This document shows positions 1-9,096 of a stretch of DNA of 36,327 nucleotides, piece by piece. The notes below the pieces were generated by a model that did no database searches, was not told where the DNA came from, and saw nothing but the letters and a program-made list of their open reading frames with translations. The DNA comes from Gemmatimonadota bacterium. Its GTDB lineage: Bacteria > Gemmatimonadota > Gemmatimonadetes > Gemmatimonadales > Gemmatimonadaceae. Both the position numbers and the translations under genes were made by a program. Position 1 is the first letter of the stretch. Each line of letters opens with the position of its first letter. Location: NCBI GenBank assembly GCA_021324775.1, contig JAJPIM010000019.1, positions 1 to 36,327 of the forward strand, written 5' to 3'.

Positions 1-2007
1 GTCATCCATCGTTTGTGCATCCCAGATCATGAGATCAGGATTGACATCTCGGATCGCGGTGCGCAGCGACGGCAACGTGGCGGCCAACGAACCGGTCGTC
101 CGCACGGCGATAAGCCAATCCCTGAGAGTCGAATCGTCCTCCCAGTCGAAGTACGCCACCGGGCCGGCGCTCTTCAGCTCGCGATAGTGCGTGTCACTCG
201 CCACGCCGACAACAGTGCACCCGCTGGTGTCCCCCACTCGCATAAGTTGCCTGCCCACGGCGTCCTGATTAGGCCAGAATCGGCGGGCCAGTGTCTCGTT
301 CACGACGACTGCACAACCGGAACCCTTCGTGTCGGACGCCTGGAACCCGCGCCCGCGGCGGATCGGGATCTGTAATGTGCGAAAATAGTCCCGACCCACG
401 AACTCGAACGGCACGCCTGGCGCGTCTTGGTTTGCCGATACCGGCCGATCGGCAGGGACCAGCTGCATGACGAAGAGTGCTTCGCCCTTGAACGGGCCGC
501 TTTCGAGCGGGGTCGCCGCCACGACCCCGGGCGTGGCCTCGATACGCGTGACCAGATCCTTGACGGCTTGGGTCATCTGGGCCGCGGTCGTGAGCCTACC
601 CTGCGGACCGGTGAACGCGGTAAACGAGAGGATCGAGAGATGGTCGGGTTGGTAGCCGAGGCCAATCGACTGTAGTCGCGCGAGCGTTCGCCCGAGCAGT
701 CCGGCGCCAGTCAGCATGACGACCGTCAGGGCGACCTGCGTCGCGACGAGGGCGCGTCGCCCCCGCTGCCGTGGCCGGCTGTCGGCTCCGCTTCGTGCTC
801 CGACGCGCAACGTGGCGTAGGATCCGATCCGTGAAGGCACGACACTCAGCAGCACCCCGAACAGCAGCCAGGCGAAGAGTGTAAGTCCCGCCGCTGTGCC
901 GAGCGGTGTGCTCACCGCGTCGAGCAAATCACTGCGTGGGAGGAGCTGAGATGGAGCTGCCGCGTGCACCAGCCGCAACGCGCCGAGGGCTACGAGGAAT
1001 CCGGCCGTCCCGCCGGCCGTTACCAGAATCGTCGCTTCCGCCACGAAAAGACGCGCAATGTGACCCGGCGTGGCACCGAGGGCCTGGCGAACAGCGATGT
1101 CGCGACTCCGGCCGAGAAGCCGCACGAGCATGAGATTGGCGATGTTGATACAGGCAATCACGAGCAGCAGCGCGATGGCCAGCATGAGCGCGACGATCAC
1201 CGGCCTCGAGCGCCCTACGACCGTATTGACGAATGCCTGCGCGGTGACGCCCGATACCTGAAACGCCGTTGGCGGACTTACGCCAGCAAACGGATTCAAC
1301 CGCTGCGTGAGTGCGAACACGCCAGCCCGCGCTGCCTCCATCGTCACGTTGGGTGCGAGACGGGCGATGATGTCGACCTGCCCCGGTGCTCCAGGCGGAA
1401 ACGGGAGCCATGCATCAGCACTGGTGGGATACTCGAATCCGGGCGGCGCCACACCTACGATCTCCGCGTGCTGCCGCGTCACCGGCAGAACGAGCGTGTG
1501 ACCGGCGATCGCGGGGTCGCTGCCGAAGCGCCGGCGCCACGCGTTGTAGCTGAGAACGACGACCGGGGGCGCCCCCGGCTGTCCGTCTTCGGGCCGGAAT
1601 AAGCGTCCGGCGACCGGTCGCATGCCGAACAGATCGAAGAAGTTCGGTGAGGCGCCCACAGCGCCCAGTTGAATCGGGGCTCCGCCACTCAGGAATGGCG
1701 TCAGTTGCACACCCCCGTGGTACACCCCTGCCACGGACCGAAACAGCGCGCTGTCGCGCGCGATTTCAGGCAGGTACGCGTTCGGAACATCGAGATTCGT
1801 CCCGTTACGGTCGAGCGTGTGCATGACGACGATCTGGTGCTGCGCGACGATCGGGAACCGGTCGATCAGCACGGCCTTGTAGACAGTGAACATGGCCGTC
1901 GCCATGCCGATGCTGATCCCGAGAGTCGCCATGACAGCCACCGTGAACGTGGCCGAGTGCCGGAGGCTGCGCAGTGCCAGTCGAATATCTCTCCGGATCG
2001 TTTCCAT
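1..2007 (-). CDS. ADOP/MacB-type ABC transporter permease (FtsX-like), C-terminus outside window
   Basis: Inner-membrane permease of the FtsX/MacB superfamily, ADOP subgroup (orphan permeases without a fused ATPase). The frame is open from ATG at 2007 to the window edge, giving 669 residues with no stop. Residues 1-20 carry the usual ADOP opening (RRDIRLALRSLRHS). A first membrane helix is at about 21-43, then a periplasmic MacB_PCD-like domain (about 50-260), helices at about 268-297, 320-347 and 370-391, and the start of the duplicated second half with a helix at about 419-440. A second periplasmic domain follows, and the final helices lie beyond base 1. The region RLLGRSRDIAVRQALGAT is the typical cytoplasmic FtsX loop. 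The substrate cannot be told. Family members usually export small molecules or lipoproteins together with a separate ATPase, which is not in this window. Confidence 0.9.
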   Translation of the reverse strand, partial: METIRRDIRLALRSLRHSATFTVAVMATLGISIGMATAMFTVYKAVLIDRFPIVAQHQIVVMHTLDRNGTNLDVPNAYLPEIARDSALFRSVAGVYHGGVQLTPFLSGGAPIQLGAVGASPNFFDLFGMRPVAGRLFRPEDGQPGAPPVVVLSYNAWRRRFGSDPAIAGHTLVLPVTRQHAEIVGVAPPGFEYPTSADAWLPFPPGAPGQVDIIARLAPNVTMEAARAGVFALTQRLNPFAGVSPPTAFQVSGVTAQAFVNTVVGRSRPVIVALMLAIALLLVIACINIANLMLVRLLGRSRDIAVRQALGATPGHIARLFVAEATILVTAGGTAGFLVALGALRLVHAAAPSQLLPRSDLLDAVSTPLGTAAGLTLFAWLLFGVLLSVVPSRIGSYATLRVGARSGADSRPRQRGRRALVATQVALTVVMLTGAGLLGRTLARLQSIGLGYQPDHLSILSFTAFTGPQGRLTTAAQMTQAVKDLVTRIEATPGVVAATPLESGPFKGEALFVMQLVPADRPVSANQDAPGVPFEFVGRDYFRTLQIPIRRGRGFQASDTKGSGCAVVVNETLARRFWPNQDAVGRQLMRVGDTSGCTVVGVASDTHYRELKSAGPVAYFDWEDDSTLRDWLIAVRTTGSLAATLPSLRTAIRDVNPDLMIWDAQTMDD

Positions 2008-2284
2008 GAACTCACTCGGTGCTGTGAACGGGCATCAGATCGTTCGGACTGCTATCGCCGCCTGAACGGCATCGCTCGTTACTCAGACCCTTCGCGGAGA
2101 ATCCGATGAGGTGCGTGACGGACGCACTCGCGGAGGGACACTGTACAACGATCTGCCCGCGGCGGGAGAGTCGTTGCACGGGTGGTACGGGTATGAACAT
2201 CACCGTGCCGCTCGGCATGCCCGTGTTCAATCAGGCGCTCGGCGTCCAATAGTCGCCGCGGGCGGCGAGTACCGCTACCCTGCG

Positions 2285-2923
2285 TCAGTCGCGGTGCAGG
2301 ACGATCGGGGTGATCATCGAGTGGTGCGCGCGGCCGGGTACGGGGTCGGTCTCCCGGAGCACGCCGTCCGCCATCCAGCATCCCTTGTGGGAGCCGAGCT
2401 CCTGGCGGGAAAGGAGGAAGACATAGACCGCGCGGTCGCCGTTGGCGGCGGTGATGGCCACGCGTTCGCGCGCGTGGTCAGCGTTGACGCTCACCGGGCC
2501 CCGCTCGGCCCTGGAGTGGCCGATCATCAGGCGGTAGGCGGGACTCTTGACCAGGGCGCGGAACCGCTCGAGCGGGCCGGTGACGTCGTGGTTCTCCGGC
2601 GATGTGAACGCGAACGTGATGGCGATACCGTGGTCAGTGACCGGGTCGTCGTTGTGCTGGAGGGCACGGAGGACGATGCCGACGACATCGTCCGGGGCGA
2701 GTCCCGGATCTGGGATCGGGTCGTGGCCGTTTGTGCTGGTCCAGGCCGCGCCAATGTCAGCGGACGATCCGGTGTGCGCCCAGGCGGGGGTCGCCGCGAT
2801 GCAACACGCCAGCAGGACACCGCCTGCCCAGGAGGCGTGGCGGCCGGTGCGGGCGGCCGCGGTGACAATCCCCGATCCCATGGCCGTTGGCTTGGCCCCG
2901 ATGCGCTGAATCTGCGGCTTCAC
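2285..2923 (-). CDS. Secreted DUF4864-like protein of unknown function
   Basis: 212 residues starting at GTG 2923. The start is fixed by a near-perfect Shine-Dalgarno GAGGAGGT at 2929-2936, five bases upstream. A signal peptide covers about residues 15-50, with a probable cleavage after AWA (ATPAWA/HT). The mature part contains VVGIVLRALQHNDDP, DHGIAITFAFTSPEN, TGPLERFRALV and a closing region with WMADGVL. This pattern resembles the DUF4864 group and similar plant plastid proteins, but that is recognition from memory without a search. No catalytic motif is visible. It is divergent from the thioredoxin-fold gene at 3068, and both products are predicted to be exported. Function unknown. Confidence 0.8.
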   Translation of the reverse strand: MKPQIQRIGAKPTAMGSGIVTAAARTGRHASWAGGVLLACCIAATPAWAHTGSSADIGAAWTSTNGHDPIPDPGLAPDDVVGIVLRALQHNDDPVTDHGIAITFAFTSPENHDVTGPLERFRALVKSPAYRLMIGHSRAERGPVSVNADHARERVAITAANGDRAVYVFLLSRQELGSHKGCWMADGVLRETDPVPGRAHHSMITPIVLHRD

Positions 2924-3067
2924 CGGCTACCTCCTCAGTAGCTCCTGGTGGGGACACGCCCGTCCCTTCCAGGAAGTGCTATTTCCTGGGAGCGCTCGAA
3001 TGTACACTCTACGGGGCCGCCTCGCCGCAGGTTTCTGGTAGAAAATGATAAATTCGGGAGTTTTTCA
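2924..3067. promoter_or_regulatory. Divergent intergenic region with two strong ribosome binding sites
   Basis: This 144-bp gap separates two divergent genes for exported proteins and must hold both promoters. On the minus strand GAGGAGGT (2929-2936) lies 5 bases before the GTG at 2923. On the plus strand GGGAG (3056-3060) lies 7 bases before the ATG at 3068. The stretch 3040-3055 is AT-rich compared with its surroundings and could hold a -10 element, but I cannot assign -35/-10 boxes with confidence. Confidence 0.6.
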
Positions 3068-4171
3068 ATGATGGGCGCCTCCTGTCCCGCTCGCCGGCTC
3101 GCCGCCGCGATGACCCTCCTGTGGGCGGGGAGCGCCGGCTATGCCGCAGGGGCGGGGGCCCAGAACGCTGAGCCGGGGCCGGGTTCGAAAGCCTCGGCAG
3201 CCGCTCCGGGGGTCCCCGCCGGGCCGCCGACGGCGGCTGATTCCGCGCGCGCGGGGGCGCTGCTGCAGACGATCCGGACGGACCTCCGCGGAAGCTCGCT
3301 GACGTTGCAGCAGGTACAGGACGCCGAACGGGCGCGCGCGCAGCTCGATGTGATGTCCGAGGGGCTCGACTCGTACAAGGTAGCCGCCAACGATGCCCTC
3401 GGGATGCTGTTTCGCGCAGCGGACCTCGACACCGGGATCGTGTTTCATGCGCGGGCCGTGATGGCGCTCGCGCCGCATCTCGACTCAGCCGATTGCGTGC
3501 GGCTGGCGCAGCCCCTGATCCACGCGTGGCGAAACCTCGCGGAAGTCGAGGCGGGGCATGGGCAGCCGAAGCAGGCGCTCGCGCTGTTGCATGGTGCGCC
3601 GGCCGCACTGCCGCGAGTGCCGGACGTGGCCAAAGAGCTGGGGACGGAGGTCGCGCGATACGAGATGATCGGGCATCCGGCCCCCAAGATCACAGCGCCG
3701 TACTGGTTCGGCGCGCCAGCCGGTACGAAGACCATCGATCCGGGCGCGGGCGGCGCGGTCACGATCATCGAGGAGACCGCGTGGTGGTGTGCCGCGTGCA
3801 ACCGGAGTTATCCGGCGGTGCTGCGCATCCAGCATCGGTACGGCGACAAAGTGCGCGTGCTGATGGCGACGAGTCTAATGGGGCGGTTCCGGGCGGATTC
3901 CGATCTGGCACCCATGGCAGAACTGGGGAAGCTCCGCGACTACTTCGCCGTGGAGAACGCACTTCCCTACCCTGTCGCAGTCGCCGAGAATCCGGGCGAA
4001 GAGGATCACGACTCGATCTCGAACGCGTACCACGTCTACGCGATTCCGCAGGTCGTCGTGGTGGATGCGCACGGGATCGTGCGGCACATCCTGCTGGGCT
4101 GGGATCCGGGCAACGACGACCGGCTCGACCGGGCGGTGGGCGCAGCGCTGAGCAACGCGCCCCTGCAATAG
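3068..4171 (+). CDS. Secreted thioredoxin-fold (TlpA-like) protein
   Basis: 367 residues from ATG 3068. The frame is open further upstream to 2948, but GGGAG at 3056-3060 and the signal peptide (residues 1 to about 31, ending near GAGAQN) choose 3068. Residues about 60-200 are a helical region of unknown function rich in Ala and Arg, possibly TPR-like. Residues about 225-360 form a thioredoxin domain with a WWCAAC active site (Cys241 and Cys244) and a cis-proline region AIPQVVVVD. The vicinal cysteines suggest disulfide reduction or exchange in the periplasm, as in TlpA/ResA proteins, though the client is unknown. The DUF5916 gene follows on the same strand 143 bp downstream. Confidence 0.85.
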   Translation: MMGASCPARRLAAAMTLLWAGSAGYAAGAGAQNAEPGPGSKASAAAPGVPAGPPTAADSARAGALLQTIRTDLRGSSLTLQQVQDAERARAQLDVMSEGLDSYKVAANDALGMLFRAADLDTGIVFHARAVMALAPHLDSADCVRLAQPLIHAWRNLAEVEAGHGQPKQALALLHGAPAALPRVPDVAKELGTEVARYEMIGHPAPKITAPYWFGAPAGTKTIDPGAGGAVTIIEETAWWCAACNRSYPAVLRIQHRYGDKVRVLMATSLMGRFRADSDLAPMAELGKLRDYFAVENALPYPVAVAENPGEEDHDSISNAYHVYAIPQVVVVDAHGIVRHILLGWDPGNDDRLDRAVGAALSNAPLQ

Positions 4172-4314
4172 TCTCCGCGACCCGGTGGCCGACGAGCCGC
4201 GCGTGAGCCACGCGGGGCCGGGGCGGCCGATGGACTACACGCGACCGATACCACATCTGGATTTCGTTCCGGTTCATCCAATGCGGGACCGTGCCGGCAC
4301 CCGACGTTGCGGCG

Positions 4315-6726
4315 ATGAGAATCCTGCCCATCGCTCTGGGCCTGCTCAGCATGCGCGCGTGGCCCGCCGCAGCGCAGACCGTCCCGGTCACCACGCCCTC
4401 GGGAGCCGGGCCCCGGGATAGCATCAAGGCCGCGGTGTACGATGGCCGGTCCGGGCAAACGACCGTCCGTATCCCGCGTTTCGATCGCGAGATCGTGGTC
4501 GATGGGTCGCTGGACGGTGCCGAGTGGCGGTCGGCGGCGGTTCTGACCGGGTTTTCGCAGTATACGCCCGTCGATGGCCAGCCCGCGGCCGACTCGACCG
4601 AAGTACTCGTGTGGTATTCGCCGAGCGCCCTGTACGTGGGAATTCGCGCCTTCGAAGCCCACGGGGCGGTGCACACGACGCTCGCGAGCCGCGACAACAT
4701 CGACGCAGATGACAACGTCGAGATCATTCTCTCGACCTATCACGATGGGCGCCAGGCGTTCGTGTTCGCGGTGAACCCGCTCGGTGTGCAGGAGGACGGC
4801 ACGATGACAGAGGGGAAGCCACCCGATCCAACCGCGCCGTTCACGATCGCGACGACTGGACGGCCGCCGCTCGACCTGACGCCGGATTTCGTGTACGAGT
4901 CGAAGGGGCGTCTCACGCCTACCGGCTATCAGGTGGCCGTGCGGATCCCGTTCAAGAGCCTCCGCTACCAGTCCGCCGACATCCAGGACTGGGGCATCAA
5001 TTTCATTCGCAAAGTCCAGCACTCGGGATTTGAAGACACCTGGACGGCAGCGTCCCGGTCCAGTTCCTCGTTTCTGGCGCAGTCGGGGACCTTGAGCGGG
5101 TTACAGGATCTCCACCGCGGGCTTGTCCTCGACATGACGCCGATCGTCACGGAGCACGTCGACGGCGCGGCCGCCGGACCCGGTTGGCACTACGGGGTCG
5201 AGCGGCCGCAATTCGGCGGCAATATCCGGTACGGGATTACACAGAATCTGACGTTGAACGGCACGATCCGCCCGGACTTCGCTGAGGTGGAGTCCGATGT
5301 CGTGCAGTTCGTGACCGATCCGCGCGTCAGCCTGTTCTATCCCGAGAAGCGGCCGTTCTTTCTCGACGGGATCGAGCAATTCGTGACGCCGGTGAATCCG
5401 CTGATCTATACCCGGCGGATCGTCGCGCCGATCGCGGGGGCGAAACTGACTGGGAAGATCGACGATTTCAACGTCGCGTTTCTGTCGGCCGAGGATGAGA
5501 AGAGCGCGGGTGTGACGGGTACGTCCAGTCCCATCTACGACCTCCTGAGGGTGCAGCGCGACATTGGCTCCGAGGCCAAAGTGGGGCTCGTGGCGACGGA
5601 CGTCGAAGAGCGGGGCGCCTACAATCGTGTTGCGGGCGTCGACGCCCTCGTGCCGTTCGACAAGGTGTATCTCCTCACGCTCGAGGCCGTGGGCAGTGGC
5701 ACCCGGGATGGGGCGGTGTCAAACGGCGGGCCGTACTGGCACGCCGATCTCAATCGCACCGGTCATGTGTGGGAGTCAAATCTGCACGTCGACGCGGTGG
5801 ACCCCGAGTTTCAGACGAGAGCGGGCTACATCCCGCAGACCAACATCACGAACATCGGGTGGATCAACAGCGTTTCATTCTATCCAACGCCAGGCGGCGT
5901 GTTCGAGACTATCAAGCTCCTGAGCTATAACGGCCGCGACTGGTCGTACCGGGCGCTCACTGCGGGGCACGGACCACTCAACATCCATCAGGGATTCGAC
6001 ACGTATTACGCGCTACGTGGCGGCTGGACGGCCGACCTGTCGCTGTACCTCGATCAGTACGGCTACGATCACACGATCTATCCGGCGTATTACCTGCCGC
6101 ACGTCGTTGGGCGGGACACGACATTCGCGCCCTTCACGGGCGGAGGGCGGATCCCCAACACCGAATACCGGTTCGTCCTCGGCACCCCGCAGTTTGCCCA
6201 CCTCTCGGGGAGCGTTGACTATACATGGGGCCGAGCGGAGGAGTATTTCGAGTGGGCGGCGGCTGACATCGGCGCGCTCACGTTCACCGGGACCTGGCGG
6301 CCTACCCCGACGCTCCGCGCGGATCTCCTGTATAGCCTGCTGAGCTATCGCCGGCACGTTGATGACTCACAGGTCGGACTCGACCGGGTGCCGCGGCTGG
6401 ACCTGGCGTACCAGCTCTCACGCCCGATTTTCTTCCGGGTGACCGTCCAATACGATGCGTCCTTTCAGGCCAACCTGCGCGACGCTTCCCGTACGAACTT
6501 GCCGATCTTCATTCGGGATTCCCTGGGCGTGCTCCAGCCGGCGACCGGGTTCACGTCGAACGCCATCTCGACGCAGTCGCTGTTTGCGTATCAGCCCGTG
6601 CCCGGCACGGTGTTTTTCTTCGGATACAACAGCTCCCTGACGGAGCCGGTGCCGTTCGACCTGCGCCCGATCCGCCGGACGGGCGACGGATTGTTCGTGA
6701 AGTTCAGCTACCTGTTCCGCATGTAG
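4315..6726 (+). CDS. DUF5916 outer-membrane protein with CBM9-like N-terminal domain
   Basis: 803 residues from ATG 4315. The frame is open from GTG 4291, but the later ATG gives a clean signal peptide (MRILPIALGLL, ending near AAAQT). Residues about 35-235 form a CBM9/DOMON-like beta-sandwich (IVVDGSLDGAEW, LYVGIRAFE, VEIILSTYHDGR, FKSLRYQ), as usually precedes DUF5916. The remainder is rich in alternating aromatic strands and ends in FSYLFRM, consistent with an outer-membrane beta-barrel. VSLFYPEKRPFFLDG is a typical DUF5916 stretch. Length and order match the family. A role in carbohydrate or glycoconjugate binding or uptake is inferred from the CBM9-like domain only. It converges on the AraC gene with a 20-bp gap. 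Confidence 0.9.
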   Translation: MRILPIALGLLSMRAWPAAAQTVPVTTPSGAGPRDSIKAAVYDGRSGQTTVRIPRFDREIVVDGSLDGAEWRSAAVLTGFSQYTPVDGQPAADSTEVLVWYSPSALYVGIRAFEAHGAVHTTLASRDNIDADDNVEIILSTYHDGRQAFVFAVNPLGVQEDGTMTEGKPPDPTAPFTIATTGRPPLDLTPDFVYESKGRLTPTGYQVAVRIPFKSLRYQSADIQDWGINFIRKVQHSGFEDTWTAASRSSSSFLAQSGTLSGLQDLHRGLVLDMTPIVTEHVDGAAAGPGWHYGVERPQFGGNIRYGITQNLTLNGTIRPDFAEVESDVVQFVTDPRVSLFYPEKRPFFLDGIEQFVTPVNPLIYTRRIVAPIAGAKLTGKIDDFNVAFLSAEDEKSAGVTGTSSPIYDLLRVQRDIGSEAKVGLVATDVEERGAYNRVAGVDALVPFDKVYLLTLEAVGSGTRDGAVSNGGPYWHADLNRTGHVWESNLHVDAVDPEFQTRAGYIPQTNITNIGWINSVSFYPTPGGVFETIKLLSYNGRDWSYRALTAGHGPLNIHQGFDTYYALRGGWTADLSLYLDQYGYDHTIYPAYYLPHVVGRDTTFAPFTGGGRIPNTEYRFVLGTPQFAHLSGSVDYTWGRAEEYFEWAAADIGALTFTGTWRPTPTLRADLLYSLLSYRRHVDDSQVGLDRVPRLDLAYQLSRPIFFRVTVQYDASFQANLRDASRTNLPIFIRDSLGVLQPATGFTSNAISTQSLFAYQPVPGTVFFFGYNSSLTEPVPFDLRPIRRTGDGLFVKFSYLFRM

Positions 6727-6746
6727 CGCCACGCGTCCGCGCGCGG

Positions 6747-7637
6747 CTACATCAAGGGCGCGTCGTCCGCCTCGCTGCGGCGTTCCTCGAGGACCTGGCC
6801 GGGCGTGAGGCCGCACACGGCGCGACATTCGCGAATGAAGTGCGCCTGATCGAAATACCCGGCTTCGATCGCCACCCTCGCCCAGGAAAGGCGGCCCGGC
6901 GGGAGCGTGTCGGCCATGGTAATCGCGCGGACCAGCCGTACGGTCTGCGCGTACGCTTTGAGCGAAACGTGGGCGTTCCGGTCTACGGCTCGGCGAATGT
7001 AGCGCGTCGAGAATCCCATCTGGCCGGCGACGTACCCGACATCGCACCGTCCGTGCGTCAGGCGCATGATGTCGAGGGCATGTGCGGCGACGCGTCGCGT
7101 CCGATGGTCGCTTCGCTCGCGGCCAGCCAGGTGGCGTGTCACGGTGGTGATCAGCCAGGTGGTCGCGGTCTCGATTGTCTCTCGCCCCGAGAGTCCGGCC
7201 AGGAACGCGTCCGCGAGTCGCGGCTCGACTGCACTCATCATGACGGTGGCGTCTTGGATGTCTGCGGGCTCGAGCCCCAGAGCGGCTCGCATCCACTCGA
7301 GCTTCATCTTGATGGCCACGATCTCGCGCCCTGGCCTGAAGGCCGCGAGGTGGGGCGTGGTGGTGGGACCACCGGCAAAGAGGCCTGCGTCGAGGATATG
7401 ACCGTACGAATCCCGGCGATAGGCGAACACAATGTCGAGCGCAGGGTCCGGCAGCACGCGGTGGACCGCGCCAGCGCCAAGGGGCGGCGTCCGGTACACC
7501 CACACTGCCTCGCAGGACCGCGCGAGTGCGGCGGGCGGGGCGAACTGGCGGTATCCGCCGAGGCGGTGCTGGAGTACGAGAGCCGAATCGTGGAGTCGCA
7601 TCAGCCGTTGGACACGCGGGCGGAGTGCGTGGTTCAC
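6747..7637 (-). CDS. AraC-family transcriptional regulator
   Basis: 296 residues from GTG 7637; an in-frame ATG at 7601 is an alternative start, and neither has a clear SD. Residues about 25-150 form an N-terminal sensor domain of the DUF6597 type (PDPALDIVFAYRR, FRPGREIVAIKMK). Residues about 195-285 hold the double helix-turn-helix of AraC/XylS proteins (VAGQMGFSTRYIRRAV; ARVAIEAGYFDQAHFIREC; the family signature G-L-T-P-G-Q at the end). It is divergent from the small putative lipoprotein gene at 7728 with 90 bp between them, so that gene and the cyclotransferase behind it are plausible targets. This is inference from position only. Confidence 0.92.
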   Translation of the reverse strand: MNHALRPRVQRLMRLHDSALVLQHRLGGYRQFAPPAALARSCEAVWVYRTPPLGAGAVHRVLPDPALDIVFAYRRDSYGHILDAGLFAGGPTTTPHLAAFRPGREIVAIKMKLEWMRAALGLEPADIQDATVMMSAVEPRLADAFLAGLSGRETIETATTWLITTVTRHLAGRERSDHRTRRVAAHALDIMRLTHGRCDVGYVAGQMGFSTRYIRRAVDRNAHVSLKAYAQTVRLVRAITMADTLPPGRLSWARVAIEAGYFDQAHFIRECRAVCGLTPGQVLEERRSEADDAPLM

Positions 7638-7727
7638 TCCCGGCGTGTGGTAGCGCGACTACACTGGTGAGGGTTAGCGTGCAGGGGTTCGTGGCGGAGA
7701 GCACATTCGTGCCGAGAGAGGTGAGCA

Positions 7728-8201
7728 ATGCACGCACGCATTAGCCGTCGCATGGCCAGTTCGGTGCTTCCGGTGGCTGGGTTCTCGGTCGCGTGTTTCG
7801 GCAGCCCCGATTTTGCGAGCGCTCGCTCGACGGCGACCCGATTCGCCAGAGCGCTCGCGGCCGGCGATACCGTCGAGATGCGACAACTCAGCCTGCCCGA
7901 GGCTGGGAAGCGGATGGTGCAGCTCCGGAGCGAACTGCCGGCGGCGTACACGGTGTTTGCCGATCCCGAGCGCGCAATGGTGACGGTGTCCGGCGGCGGG
8001 ATCTATGGAAGCGGAGCGGAGACCGTATTCCGGATTCCATCCTTGCGGCTGCAGCGTTGCGACGGAGGGCTCGAGCTTTCCGTGATCAAGAGTGGCGGCA
8101 GCCAGCGTGTGAGCTTCGTGCGCCCGGTGCCGCCGATCGACTCGCTGACCGGCGATGCGTGCCGGGCGGCGCTCGCGGCCAGCGAGAAGACGGGAGCGTA
8201 A
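7728..8201 (+). CDS. Small exported protein, possible lipoprotein, unknown function
   Basis: 157 residues from ATG 7728. The start is supported by an SD-like GAGAGGTGA just upstream (about 7716-7724). The N-terminus has Arg4, Arg7 and Arg8, then a hydrophobic stretch and Cys23 (FSVAC), a weak lipobox; after it comes a soluble domain of about 130 residues. ARALAAGDTVEMRQLSL, near the start of the mature part, recalls small SnoaL/NTF2-like secreted proteins, but I cannot assign a family. The stop TAA at 8199-8201 is in the same frame as the following cyclotransferase, with no other stop between them. The two are probably co-transcribed. Confidence 0.65.
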   Translation: MHARISRRMASSVLPVAGFSVACFGSPDFASARSTATRFARALAAGDTVEMRQLSLPEAGKRMVQLRSELPAAYTVFADPERAMVTVSGGGIYGSGAETVFRIPSLRLQRCDGGLELSVIKSGGSQRVSFVRPVPPIDSLTGDACRAALAASEKTGA

Positions 8202-8252
8202 GTCATTCTCGCCACGAAGCGCTGCCGCATCCAGAAGGCCGTCGCCGCCGCA

Positions 8253-9074
8253 TTGTGCTTTGCGGGAATGGCAGGAGCCGGGGCATGTGGATCCAGTCAC
8301 GACCAGGCGGCGCCAGCGGCGAGCGCCGAGGCGGCGAGACCGGCGCCGCCGAGCGCGCCGGCCGGCATTCCGGTCAACGCCGCGGACGTCGTTCATTCGT
8401 ATCCGCATGATCCGGCCGCATTCACCGAGGGGCTGGAGTGGTACGATGGACATCTGTACGAGAGCACGGGCATCGTGGGCCGGTCGGGCGTGCGGCGGAC
8501 GGACCTCACGACCGGTGCTGTCGTGGCCAGCGTGCAGATGCCTGGGACGCAGTTCGGCGAAGGGATCACCGTGTACAACGGCCTGTTGTACGAGCTGACG
8601 TGGAAAGGCGGGATGGGATTCCGCTACGACGCGCATTCGCTCGCGAAGCGCGGCTCGTTCACGTACACGGGCGAGGGCTGGGGTATGACGCACGACGAGC
8701 ACTCGCTGATCATCAGCGACGGCACGAACGTGCTACGGTATCTCGACCCGAAGACGATGCAGGTGCAGCGTGCGCTCCCGGTTTCCGCCGAAGGCATGGC
8801 GCTCGTCCGGCTCAACGAGCTGGAACTCATCCACGGCGAGATCTGGGCGAACGTGTGGCAGGCCCCACAGATCGCGAGGATCGATCCGGCGACTGGTCAC
8901 GTCGTCGGGTGGGTCGATCTCGCCCCGCTCGTTCCGCCCGCTCCGGTCGCGCCCACGCGCGACACGATCGATGTCGCGAACGGCATCGCGTACGACTCGG
9001 CGGGCGACCGGATATTCGTGACCGGGAAGTTCTGGCCGGTGTTGTATCAGATCCGGATTGGCGCGCGAGAATAG
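8253..9074 (+). CDS. Glutaminyl-peptide cyclotransferase (glutamine cyclotransferase), lipoprotein
   Basis: Five-bladed propeller-type glutaminyl cyclase (PF05096), which converts N-terminal glutamine of peptides to pyroglutamate. Family signatures are visible: HDPAAFTEGLEWYDGHLYES, GEGITVYNGLLYELTWK, GEGWGMTHDEHSLIISDGT, ELELIHGEIWANVW and NGIAYDSAGDRIFVTGKFWP. The N-terminus holds a lipobox (GAGAC) followed by a Pro/Ala-rich linker, so it is likely membrane-anchored outside the cytoplasm. The start is doubtful: 8253 is a TTG without SD and cuts off the basic part of the signal peptide. Reading from ATT 8205, eight bases after a GGGAG (8192-8196), adds Lys, Arg, Arg and Lys residues and gives a complete lipoprotein signal. 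It lies 3 bases to about 50 bases behind the preceding gene, depending on the start. Confidence 0.9.
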   Translation: MCFAGMAGAGACGSSHDQAAPAASAEAARPAPPSAPAGIPVNAADVVHSYPHDPAAFTEGLEWYDGHLYESTGIVGRSGVRRTDLTTGAVVASVQMPGTQFGEGITVYNGLLYELTWKGGMGFRYDAHSLAKRGSFTYTGEGWGMTHDEHSLIISDGTNVLRYLDPKTMQVQRALPVSAEGMALVRLNELELIHGEIWANVWQAPQIARIDPATGHVVGWVDLAPLVPPAPVAPTRDTIDVANGIAYDSAGDRIFVTGKFWPVLYQIRIGARE

Positions 9075-9096
9075 GAGACGTCCCTGCTGCGGGCGT

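Noticed and set aside
1-2007. Permease as a frameshifted pseudogene, as only short frames close within the window
   Set aside because: Translation by eye from 2007 to base 1 shows one uninterrupted frame that runs off the window edge.
2008-2284. Short minus-strand frames between the permease and the DUF4864-like gene
   Set aside because: No SD, no protein-like composition and mutual overlap in different frames.
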